64,000 nucleotides of DNA, taken from Streptomyces venezuelae. GTDB taxonomy: Bacteria > Actinomycetota > Actinomycetes > Streptomycetales > Streptomycetaceae. The translations under genes and the position numbers were made by a program. Shown piece by piece: positions 57,462 through 64,000 of this stretch. Position 1 is the stretch's first letter. Each line of letters begins with the position of its first letter. The DNA lies in contig NZ_CP029194.1 in the NCBI RefSeq assembly GCF_008642375.1, positions 744,001 to 808,000 of the forward strand, read 5' to 3'. The notes beneath the pieces are model-generated. The model made no database searches. It saw only the letters and a program-made list of their open reading frames with translations, and was not told the DNA's origin.

Positions 57462-58861
57462 TTCCGCAGCAGCTTTCCGGCTCGTTCGCGCAGGACGGCG
57501 ACGGAGTCCGTGGCGGCCTTCTCCGCCCGGACACCTGCCTTGTCGGTGGTGCCTCCGGCCCAGGCTCCCGCGTGGACGGCGACGGTCTTCTTCCGGACGG
57601 TCGTCTCGACGGCCAGTGGCTGGAGGACGAACTCCCCGGCGTCCCAGCGGAGCAGTCCGACGCACGCGCCGGAGGCGGCGACCGTCTCGGGGGTGAGCGG
57701 ACCGGCCGCCGGGGCGCGGTCGGTGTCGACGGCCAGCCGGTGCCCGGCGACGGCGAACGCCGTCGGCCCGTCGTCCTCGCGCTCCACCGCGTACCCCTCG
57801 ACGAGTACGGGTACGGCGATCCGGACCGGGTGGCGGTCCAGCGGGGCGGTCACCGGGTCGACGGCGGTGGACAGGATCACCCGGGCGGTGGCGAACGGGT
57901 CGGCGGGCTCCCCCGCCCGGGCCCGCTCGTCGTCCCAGACCAGGTCGCCCTCGTCCGTGACGGGCATGGCGTCGAGCTCCATGGAGCGGCCCTCGCCGAC
58001 GGCCGCCAGGAGCGACATCCGCGGGCGGAGCAGCTGCCAGAGTCCGGCGCCGACGACGGTGTCCGGCTTGGGTGCGGAGACCGCGGCCCGCACCAGCCGC
58101 GGGGCCGTGCCGTCAGCGGGCTCGAACACCGCGTGGACCTGCGCCTGTACGGCGGTCGCGTGCTCCTGCACGTCGACGCCGAGCGGCAGCAGGCGGCCGG
58201 TCGCGGCGGACGTCGCCGCGCCGGAGGCGGCGCCGGTCGCGCCCGGCAGGGTCAGCAGCAGCGCGCGGGACCAGAGGTCGGCCCAGCGGCGCACGGGGAC
58301 ACGCTCCAGGGTGGCTCCCGGGCAGGAGGCGGCCAGTTCGGCGGCGAAGCCGTCGAGCAGGGCGGCCTGACGCCGCAGCAGCGGGTCCGGCAGCATCGCG
58401 GAGACCACGGGCGCCGCACCGGCGACCAGTTCGTGGTCGATGCCCTGCCAGCCGGCGCGGGCGAGGTCGCACAGCCAGGCGCGGGCGGCCGCGAGCACGT
58501 TGGCGGCGGGCCCTTCGCCTGCCGCGGCCGGTACGGCCGCCTCCGTGCGCGGCCGGCCCGTGACGTCACCGACGCGGGCGACGAGGGCGTCGTGCACGGA
58601 ACCCATGAGGGCGGTGCGGGCGGCGGCGAGGGCGACGAAGTGCTCCTCGCCGGCCGCGCCGGCCGTCGTCTTCTCGGCGGCCTCGGCGACACGCGAGGCC
58701 AACGGCGTCCCGGCGACGGCCTCCGTGATCGCGCCGAGGCCTTCGGCCTGCGCGGGCTGCGGACGGAGCAGTCCGGCGACGAGCACCCGGTCGAAGGCGT
58801 CGACGGCCGCGAGGGCCTCGTCGAGCCCGTCCACGGGGTCGGAGAGCAGATCCGTACGCAT
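57458..58861 (-). CDS. Uncharacterised protein of the MoxR-VWA operon (DUF5691-like)
   Basis: A 467-residue, alanine-rich protein that may correspond to DUF5691, but I am not certain. It contains LASRVAEAAEKTTAGAAGEEHFVALAAARTALMGSVHDALV and LLRRQAALLDGFAAELAAS; the C-terminal part is strand-rich (ETTVRKKTVAVHAGAWAGG). No catalytic motif is evident. The ATG at 58861 shares its A with the stop of the SWIM gene (TGATG), and its own stop overlaps the VWA start, so it is fully embedded in the operon. Confidence 0.7.
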   Translation of the reverse strand: MRTDLLSDPVDGLDEALAAVDAFDRVLVAGLLRPQPAQAEGLGAITEAVAGTPLASRVAEAAEKTTAGAAGEEHFVALAAARTALMGSVHDALVARVGDVTGRPRTEAAVPAAAGEGPAANVLAAARAWLCDLARAGWQGIDHELVAGAAPVVSAMLPDPLLRRQAALLDGFAAELAASCPGATLERVPVRRWADLWSRALLLTLPGATGAASGAATSAATGRLLPLGVDVQEHATAVQAQVHAVFEPADGTAPRLVRAAVSAPKPDTVVGAGLWQLLRPRMSLLAAVGEGRSMELDAMPVTDEGDLVWDDERARAGEPADPFATARVILSTAVDPVTAPLDRHPVRIAVPVLVEGYAVEREDDGPTAFAVAGHRLAVDTDRAPAAGPLTPETVAASGACVGLLRWDAGEFVLQPLAVETTVRKKTVAVHAGAWAGGTTDKAGVRAEKAATDSVAVLRERAGKLLRK

Positions 58862-59364
58862 CAGGCCACCGCCCTCGTCGGCGGGAACCACTGCATCTCG
58901 GGCAACGGCACGGTCACCGGCTCCCGTTCGAGGTAGGCCAGGTGCCGCAGGAAGCGGCTGAACACCGGGGCGGCCGCCGAGGTGTCGCCCTGGGCGGGGC
59001 GGGTGGCGGTCATCACCGAGACGAGCGCGGTGGCGTCGGGCTCCTGACCCGGCGTCTCGGCCTTCAGATAGCGGGCGACGCGCTCGGCTCCGTACTGCAG
59101 GACGGCCTCGCCGACGAGCCCGCGGATGTGGTTGCAGAACGAGCCGCGCGCGCCGCCGCAGGGGCGGTTGTTGTTGGTGCTGCACGCGAACGCGTACGTC
59201 CCGGCGGCGATCGAGGACACGTACACGCGCCCTATGTCGGACCCGCTGGACACGACACCCTGCAACCGTCCGTCGGCCAGCTCGACGAACGGCACCTTGG
59301 CGAGTTTCCGCGGTCGCGCGGGCGGTACGACCCGCGCCACGCTCGACGTCTCCCAGACCGTCAA
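58861..59364 (-). CDS. SWIM-type zinc-finger protein
   Basis: A 167-residue protein with a SWIM-like zinc site: YAFACSTNNNRPCGGARGSFCNHIRGLVGEAVLQYG, giving a C-x-n-C-x-H pattern (FCNH). SWIM domains bind nucleic acid or protein. It is the first of five coupled genes with VWA and MoxR proteins and DUF5682. The TTG at 59364 follows GGGAGAGGTGTC and gives LTVWETSSVARVV; a GTG at 59400 is in frame but has no ribosome site. Confidence 0.75.
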   Translation of the reverse strand: MTVWETSSVARVVPPARPRKLAKVPFVELADGRLQGVVSSGSDIGRVYVSSIAAGTYAFACSTNNNRPCGGARGSFCNHIRGLVGEAVLQYGAERVARYLKAETPGQEPDATALVSVMTATRPAQGDTSAAAPVFSRFLRHLAYLEREPVTVPLPEMQWFPPTRAVA

Positions 59365-59512
59365 GACACCTCTCCCATGCACGTCAAAGGGGATGTCCAC
59401 GCCGGAGCGGCGCGACAGGAACGAACCTATCCCCGCCCACTGACAACGGCCCACGAGCGGCCTGGGAGCGGCCTGGGAACCGGCTGCGAAAGGGGCCTGA
59501 CGGTGGGTGAAC

Positions 59513-60076
59513 TCACCACCAGTAGGCGGGGTACCGCGGTGCGTCCCTGCGGATGCGGGACGCGGTGAAGGCTGTCAGGACGAGCAGGACCGTGGCGCCG
59601 AGGAGCAGCGGGACGAACCGTCCCGGCGCGGGCGACTGGAGCACGATGACGACGGCGGTCGCGCAGGCCGGGGAGTGCGGGGTCCGGGCCAGGGTCGTCA
59701 GCGCGAGGGCGACACCGGCGGCGACCGCGGCGGCCCAGGTGCTGCCGCCCGCCGTGGCCGCGACCGCGTATCCGGCGGCGGCCCCCAGCAGGTGTCCGAC
59801 GACCACGCTGCGGGGCTGGGCGAGGGGAAGGGTGGGAGCGCAGTGCACCAGGGCGGCGCTCGCGGCCAGCGGAGGTATGAGTACCGGCTCGTGGATGGCG
59901 GCGCCGATCGCGACGAGACCCAGCAGGGCGGCCGTCGCCGCGGTGACGCTGTGGAAGGCGGCCGCGGGCGGGGGCGCGGCCGGAGCCCGGCCGATGATCC
60001 TCGGCCTGCGGGGGCCGGAGGGGTGGGCGGAATCCGTGGCGTCGGCTGCGGTACGGCGTGCGGTGTCGGTGCTCAT
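59513..60076 (-). CDS. HPP-family membrane protein
   Basis: A 187-residue HPP protein. After a charged, arginine-rich N-terminus it has four hydrophobic helices: FHSVTAATAALLGLVAIGAAI, EPVLIPPLAASAALVHCA, VVVGHLLGAAAGYAVAATAGGSTWAAAVAAGVALAL and GRFVPLLLGATVLLVLTAFTAS. The H-C-A-P-T-LPLAQPRSVVVG segment matches the HPP signature. HPP proteins are implicated in nitrite or other anion transport in some bacteria and plants. It stands alone. The ATG at 60076 begins MSTDTARRT. Confidence 0.82.
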   Translation of the reverse strand: MSTDTARRTAADATDSAHPSGPRRPRIIGRAPAAPPPAAAFHSVTAATAALLGLVAIGAAIHEPVLIPPLAASAALVHCAPTLPLAQPRSVVVGHLLGAAAGYAVAATAGGSTWAAAVAAGVALALTTLARTPHSPACATAVVIVLQSPAPGRFVPLLLGATVLLVLTAFTASRIRRDAPRYPAYWW

Positions 60077-60282
60077 GTGATGCGGCGTTTCCGGGCGGGC
60101 GGCCGGGGGCCGCGCAGGGCAGGGCAGGAGTCGGGGGCGACGGTCGTACGGGACTCTGTGGTCGACAGTCGGCCCGGTCATGCGCGTGGCCCTGGTGCGG
60201 CGACGCAACCGATCACCACTCTAACCAGCGGTTTCACCTCGGAGGGGGCGGGGTCGGCGCGGTGTCCGCCACCCATGCAGCG

Positions 60283-60288
60283 TAAAAT
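60283..60288 (+). promoter_or_regulatory. -10 box of a probably leaderless gene
   Basis: TAAAAT lies only 8 bp before the ATG at 60296. With the usual 6-8 bp to the transcription start, the mRNA would begin at or next to the ATG, with no room for a ribosome site. No clear -35 is present. Confidence 0.5.
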
Positions 60289-60295
60289 AGGGCGA

Positions 60296-60619
60296 ATGAA
60301 CACACTCCGGTACGAGCTGGTGTTCTCTGACGGCGCGGGTTCGGCCCGGGATGTCGTGACCGTGGAGCGCACCCTCTCCAAAGGACCCGGTGGTCATCCG
60401 GTGTACTCCGACCGGACGGGCATCATCCGGGCGGAGATCAGCGACCGGGGCGAGGTGCGTGTGCTCGCCTCCGGCGGCCATCAGGAACCCGCCCAGAGCG
60501 TCGCGGCGCGGCCTCTCCCCGACGCAGATCCGACGGACGCGGATCCGACGGACGCGAAACCGGCGGACGGGAATCCGGCGGACGCGGGCCCGGAGGGCGG
60601 CTCAGGCCCACGCCCGTGA
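60296..60619 (+). CDS. DUF6296-like small protein with repeated acidic tail
   Basis: A 107-residue protein. The first 65 residues (MNTLRYELVFSDGAGSARDVVTVERTL and GGHPVYSDRTGIIRAEISDRGEVRVLASG) fit the small Streptomyces DUF6296 family, which I recall only as uncharacterised. The tail consists of four 5-residue units (ADPTD, ADPTD, AKPAD, GNPAD) encoded by a 15-bp tandem repeat. The gene is probably leaderless, as TAAAAT lies 8 bp before the start. It is convergent with the SnoaL-like gene and shares its terminator. Confidence 0.68.
   Translation: MNTLRYELVFSDGAGSARDVVTVERTLSKGPGGHPVYSDRTGIIRAEISDRGEVRVLASGGHQEPAQSVAARPLPDADPTDADPTDAKPADGNPADAGPEGGSGPRP
60524..60583 (+). repeat. Four 15-bp tandem repeats in a coding tail
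   Basis: Units GCAGATCCGACGGAC, GCGGATCCGACGGAC, GCGAAACCGGCGGAC and GGGAATCCGGCGGAC are contiguous and in frame, encoding the Asp/Pro-rich tail of the DUF6296-like protein. The first two are nearly identical, so unit number may vary between strains. Confidence 0.85.
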
Positions 60620-60668
60620 TACCGCGAGCACGCACCCGCGAGGACACACCCGCGAGCACGGACAGCAC

Positions 60669-60704
60669 GGAGAGCCCCCCGTCCACGGGGACGGAGGGCT
60701 CTCC
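60669..60704. terminator. Bidirectional terminator
   Basis: A 16-bp stem with one mismatch (GGAGAGCCCCCCGTCC with GGACGGAGGGCTCTCC) and an ACGG loop, between the convergent DUF6296-like and SnoaL-like genes. It should serve both strands. Confidence 0.75.
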
Positions 60705-60770
60705 TGGTCCGGCCCCGCGGGGGATTCGGGGCCGGGGCCGGTCGGGTGGGGGCTGCGGATCCGGCGGGCG

Positions 60771-61178
60771 CTACTTGGTCGGGAGCTCGTCCGCGAGCGG
60801 GCGGTCGATCGCCATGATCCAGCGGTTGTCGCCGGTGCGCCGCATGACGTCGGTGCAGGTGCCCGTGATGATCTGGCGCCCGCCCTGCTCGTCCGCGACG
60901 TCGAGGCGGAATTCGACGATCACCAGCGAGACGTCACCGGCGACGTAGTTCTGCACGACCTTCGAGTCGAGCTTGGGGCCGGTCTTCAGCAGGTCGATGA
61001 TGCCCTGCCGGCGCTCCGCGCCCGTCAGCGGGCTGCCCGTGAGGTTCGAGATCGCGTCGTCACGGTAGAGGGTGTCGAAGATGGCGCCGTCGCCCGAGTT
61101 GAAGGCGTCGATGAACGCCTGGTTCTGCTGCTCCACGTCGTCGGTGAGGACGAGGTTGGCGAGATCGGTGGTGGTCAT
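60771..61178 (-). CDS. SnoaL/NTF2-like protein (DUF4440-like)
   Basis: A 135-residue NTF2-fold protein. The start VEQQNQAFIDAFNSGDGAIFDTLYRDDAISNLTGSPLTGAERRQGII and the end RTGDNRWIMAIDRPLADE follow the DUF4440/SgcJ pattern, without a signal peptide. Such proteins are small hydrolase- or isomerase-like domains or binding proteins. It lies on the same strand as the PKS, 194 bp downstream, so it may belong to that pathway. The substrate is unknown. Confidence 0.8.
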   Translation of the reverse strand: MTTTDLANLVLTDDVEQQNQAFIDAFNSGDGAIFDTLYRDDAISNLTGSPLTGAERRQGIIDLLKTGPKLDSKVVQNYVAGDVSLVIVEFRLDVADEQGGRQIITGTCTDVMRRTGDNRWIMAIDRPLADELPTK

Positions 61179-61372
61179 GGTGATGACTGCTCCCTGTTCG
61201 TTGGTGCTTTCTCTGGTGTTCCGGTCGAATCCGGCGCGCTCCGGGCCGTCCGGGCCGTGCCCGGTCGCTCCGATCCACGCCGGCTGGGACGGGGAGTCCG
61301 ACGGCACGCCGACCGTATGCGGCGGCGCCCCACCCCCCATCCACCGTGAGGTAATCGCCGATCCGGCGCGGA

Positions 61373-64000
61373 TCACCCCTCGGTCATCGGTGGCGCCGGG
61401 AAGTAGCCGACCTCGGTGAAGAAGTCGACGTACCTGCCGAACAGCTGCTTGGTCACGGGCGGGCAGTGCACGCCGCTTCCCGCGAGCACCTCCAGCGTGT
61501 CGGTGATGTCCATCGGCGGGTAGAAGCCGGAGCTGTCCGCGGTCAGCAGCTCGAAGGCGTCGAGCAGCGGCACGAGTGCGTTGCCCCGGTCGGAGCGCAC
61601 GCGCTCCAGCCAGGCTTCCCGGTCCAGTTCACCCAGCGGGTATCCGAACGACCGCAGATGGTCGGCGGCTTCGGCGAACGTCAGCTCGCTCGGGTTGTAG
61701 AGGTGGAACGTCCGTCCCACCGCACCCTCCCGGCCCGACATCGCAAGGAGGGCCGCGCTGACGTAGTCCACGGGCATCAGGTGGACGGGCCCCACCATCC
61801 CCTCCGGGACCGAGCCGGCCTGCAGGATGCCCTTGAGGCTCAGCCACACGAAGTCCCGTGTCTGGCAGGCCCCGTTGAGCTGGTCACCGGAGATCACGTC
61901 GACGCGGTAGACGGAGACCGGCAGGCCTCGCTCCCGGGCCGTTCCGATGAGCTGCTCGCACACCCATTTGCTCTGGACGTATCCGGTGGGAAGCGAATCG
62001 GCCGGGCCGGTCGGCGCGTCAGGCGCGAGGGCGGCACCACCGCTGTCGGCGCCGGAGAAGACCCCGGTCGTCGACACGTAGTGGACGGGCACCGAACGGT
62101 TCCGGGCCGCGAGCCGCAGGACCTCGATCGTGCCGGAGACGTTGGCCGCCTTCAAGTCCTCGTACGGATGGAGCCAGTTGACCGAGGCACCGACGTGGTA
62201 GACGACGTCGGTCTCGCGGCTGAGCCGGTCGAACTCCCTCTCGTCGAGGCCGAGAAGAGGCCGGGCGAGGTCGCCGACGACGACGTCGATCCGGCTCTCG
62301 TCGATCTCCTCCGCGATGCGGTACCAGTCCAGGTTGGCGCGCAGCCGGTCCCGGGCGTCGGCCGGGTCCGCGCCCCGCACGAGCACCCGCACGCGGGCGG
62401 TCGTGGTCCGCAGGAGGTCGCGCAGGACGAACGCGCCGAGGAAGCCGGTGGCCCCGGTCAGGAACACCGTCGTGGGGTCCGTGGCGACCCGGGTGACCTC
62501 ACCCTCGGGCCGTACGTCCTCGGGGAGTACGGTCTCGGCCGCGAAGTCCACGGCGTGTGCCGCGCCCGTGCCGTCACCCTTGGCCGCCCCCGCCGGTCCG
62601 GTGCCGCTGCCCGCCGCTCCTTCCAGCAGGACCGTACGGAGGTACTCCGCGAGCGCCGCGGGGGTCGGGTGGTCGTAGACCAGCGTGGCGGGGAGCCTGA
62701 CGCCCGCGACGTCGTCGAGCCGGTTGCGGAGTTCCACGGCGGTCAGCGAGTCGAAGCCGAGCGACGGGAACGGCAGGTCGCCGGCGATGCCCGCCGGGTC
62801 GGGGTGACCGAGCACGGCACCGACCTCTGCCCGGACGACCGCAAGGAGGTACGCGAGCTGCTCGGCCTCGGTCATCCCGCCCAGGTGACGGCCGGAGGCG
62901 GCGCCGGGGCCGGCGGCGTTCCGGGCGGTGCCACGGGTGGGGGCGCCCGCGAGCGCGGACAGCAGCAGCGGCGCCCGGCCGGGGTTCTCCCGCAGGGCGG
63001 CTACGTCCAGCGGGGTGCCGACGAGCGCCGGCAGCCCCTGCGCGAGGGCGGCGTCGAGGATCGACGGCCCGCGCTCGGCCGTGACGGGCCGGAAGCCGGC
63101 CCGGGCGATGCGCCGGAGGTCGGCCTCGTCCAGGTCCCCGGTCATGCCGCCGGACTGCTCCCACAGGCCCCAGGCGACGGAGGTCGCGGGCAGGCCGCGG
63201 GCCGCGCGGTGCTCGGCGAGGCCGTCGAGGAACGCGTTGGCCGCGGCGTAGGGGGCCTGGCCCGCGCCACCGATCACGCCCGCGAGGGAGGAGAACAGCA
63301 CGAAGGCGGAGAGGTCGAGGCCGCGGGTCAGCTCGTGCAGGTTCCAGGCGGCGTCGGCCTTCGGCCGCAGCACCGCGTCCAGCCGCTCCGGTGTCTGGTC
63401 CGCGATCAGGCCGTCGTCCAGGACACCGGCCATGTGGACGACACCGGTCAGCGGGCGGTCCGCCGGGACGTCGGCGAGGACCCGCGCGAGCGCGTCCCGG
63501 TCGGCGGCGTCGGCGGCGGCGACCGTGACCCGGGCACCGAGCCGCGTCAGCTCGTCGACCAACTCCCTTACACCGTGTGCCTGTTCGCCGCGCCGACTGG
63601 TGAGGAGCAGATCCCTCACCCCGTGGCGGGTCACCAGGTGGCGCGCGAAGAGCGCGCCGAGGGAACCGGTGCCGCCGGTGATCAGGACCGTACCGTCAGG
63701 GTTCCAGGCCCCCGACGGACGGCTGTCCGGCGCGGCCGGCACCCGGCGCATCCGGGGCCGGAGCACCCGGCCGTCGCGGAGCGCGAGCTGCGCCTCGCCG
63801 ACACCCGCGCCGGTCAGCAGCGGAAGCACGGCGTCCGAGGCCGGGGACCCATCGGTGTCGACGAGCACGATGCGTCCCGGGTGCTCGGACTGGGCCGAGC
63901 GCACCAGGCCCCAGACGGCGGATGCCGCGAGGTCGGTCACGTCCTCGGTACGGGTCGTGACCGCGCCCCGTGTGAGGACGACGAGCCGGGTCCGGGCGAG
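61373..64000 (-). CDS. Type I PKS C-terminal part: KR - ACP - thioester reductase (5' end cut)
   Basis: The last 875 residues of a modular polyketide synthase; the rest is beyond the right edge. A ketoreductase comes first (NADPH motif TGGTGSLG near visible residue 108; catalytic Tyr in [10 protein letters not shown] near 251; LDD in GVLDDGL, suggesting B-type stereochemistry). An ACP follows, with the phosphopantetheine Ser in [12 protein letters not shown] (about 418). A thioester reductase ends the protein ([12 protein letters not shown] about 514-523; YVQSK about 674-678). The terminal reductase implies release as an aldehyde or alcohol instead of an acid. The SnoaL-like gene downstream may be part of the cluster. 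Confidence 0.93.
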   Translation of the reverse strand, partial: LARTRLVVLTRGAVTTRTEDVTDLAASAVWGLVRSAQSEHPGRIVLVDTDGSPASDAVLPLLTGAGVGEAQLALRDGRVLRPRMRRVPAAPDSRPSGAWNPDGTVLITGGTGSLGALFARHLVTRHGVRDLLLTSRRGEQAHGVRELVDELTRLGARVTVAAADAADRDALARVLADVPADRPLTGVVHMAGVLDDGLIADQTPERLDAVLRPKADAAWNLHELTRGLDLSAFVLFSSLAGVIGGAGQAPYAAANAFLDGLAEHRAARGLPATSVAWGLWEQSGGMTGDLDEADLRRIARAGFRPVTAERGPSILDAALAQGLPALVGTPLDVAALRENPGRAPLLLSALAGAPTRGTARNAAGPGAASGRHLGGMTEAEQLAYLLAVVRAEVGAVLGHPDPAGIAGDLPFPSLGFDSLTAVELRNRLDDVAGVRLPATLVYDHPTPAALAEYLRTVLLEGAAGSGTGPAGAAKGDGTGAAHAVDFAAETVLPEDVRPEGEVTRVATDPTTVFLTGATGFLGAFVLRDLLRTTTARVRVLVRGADPADARDRLRANLDWYRIAEEIDESRIDVVVGDLARPLLGLDEREFDRLSRETDVVYHVGASVNWLHPYEDLKAANVSGTIEVLRLAARNRSVPVHYVSTTGVFSGADSGGAALAPDAPTGPADSLPTGYVQSKWVCEQLIGTARERGLPVSVYRVDVISGDQLNGACQTRDFVWLSLKGILQAGSVPEGMVGPVHLMPVDYVSAALLAMSGREGAVGRTFHLYNPSELTFAEAADHLRSFGYPLGELDREAWLERVRSDRGNALVPLLDAFELLTADSSGFYPPMDITDTLEVLAGSGVHCPPVTKQLFGRYVDFFTEVGYFPAPPMTEG

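Noticed and set aside
54964..57534. Minus-strand extension of DUF5682 to a much longer protein
   Set aside because: Upstream of 54963 the frame overlaps the AAA and VWA genes in another frame and reads as low-complexity Arg/Pro; the ATGA overlap sets the real start.
1..64000. rRNA, tRNA, CRISPR or insertion sequences
   Set aside because: I found no tRNA cloverleaf, spacer-repeat array, transposase motif or terminal inverted repeats while reading; a dedicated tRNA scan would settle the tRNA point.

Overview
The window is high-GC actinobacterial DNA, almost certainly from a Streptomyces chromosome. The evidence is the very strong GC bias at third codon positions, frequent GTG/TTG starts, many ATGA/GTGA stop-start overlaps, Tat and lipoprotein signals, paired SigK/RskA, XRE-cupin and MMPL genes, and type I polyketide synthase sequence at the right edge. 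I saw no rRNA, tRNA, CRISPR array or insertion sequence. Both ends cut through genes.

Layout. 1-3.2 kb: the start of a quinone-oxidoreductase gene, an XRE-cupin regulator divergent from a thioredoxin-reductase-like flavoenzyme, a two-domain VOC protein and a small hypothetical. 3.3-6.2 kb: a PIG-L deacetylase / SIS isomerase operon with a GntR-LacI hybrid regulator (probably amino-sugar metabolism). 6.3-8.7 kb: a proline-iminopeptidase-like hydrolase and a secreted GH5 glycosidase. 8.9-11.2 kb: a betaine/osmoprotectant ABC transporter (binding protein and two permeases, no ATPase beside it). 11.3-17.8 kb: a VOC protein, nadE, and two sulfite-oxidase-fold molybdenum enzymes around a STAND-type ATPase; one of the two looks like a membrane protein inserted jointly by Sec and Tat. 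18-20.7 kb: MarR regulator and MMPL exporter. 20.7-22.9 kb: fasciclin lipoprotein divergent from sigK-rskA, with matching SigK-like promoters on both sides. 22.9-26.2 kb: a gluABCD-type amino-acid importer. 26.4-34.6 kb: mixed accessory genes, including a TetR/DUF6230/DUF6114 group, a fused carboxyltransferase, an F420-nitroreductase/hemerythrin fusion, and a scar made of a frameshifted SgcJ-like gene joined to a gutted response regulator. 34.6-43.5 kb: TPR protein, Sfp-type phosphopantetheinyl transferase, Tat-exported beta-helix protein, DEAD-box helicase, cold-shock protein with a very strong terminator, AI-2E family exporter and a hypothetical.

The most interesting region is 43.4-51.3 kb. 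It is a compact divergent cluster. Leftward it encodes a truncated seryl-tRNA-synthetase-like amino acid:[carrier protein] ligase, a stand-alone carrier protein and a phosphopantetheinyl transferase. Rightward it encodes a PhyH-type Fe(II)/2-oxoglutarate dioxygenase, a DUF6271-like glycosyltransferase-like protein, a stand-alone condensation-domain protein with a degenerate HHxxxDG motif, and an MFS exporter. Together these suggest a non-ribosomal pathway that uses a tRNA-synthetase relative instead of an adenylation domain to load an amino acid, which is then oxidised, condensed and exported. The shared 442-bp intergenic region has two near-palindromic TGGTCTAGACCA-like sites, each overlapping a candidate promoter.

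51.3-60 kb: a ComB-like phosphatase, then a tightly coupled five-gene SWIM / unknown / VWA / MoxR-type AAA / DUF5682 operon, followed by an HPP membrane protein. 60.3-64 kb: a small leaderless DUF6296-like gene, a SnoaL/NTF2-like protein and the C-terminal end of a modular PKS (KR-ACP-thioester reductase) that runs off the window.
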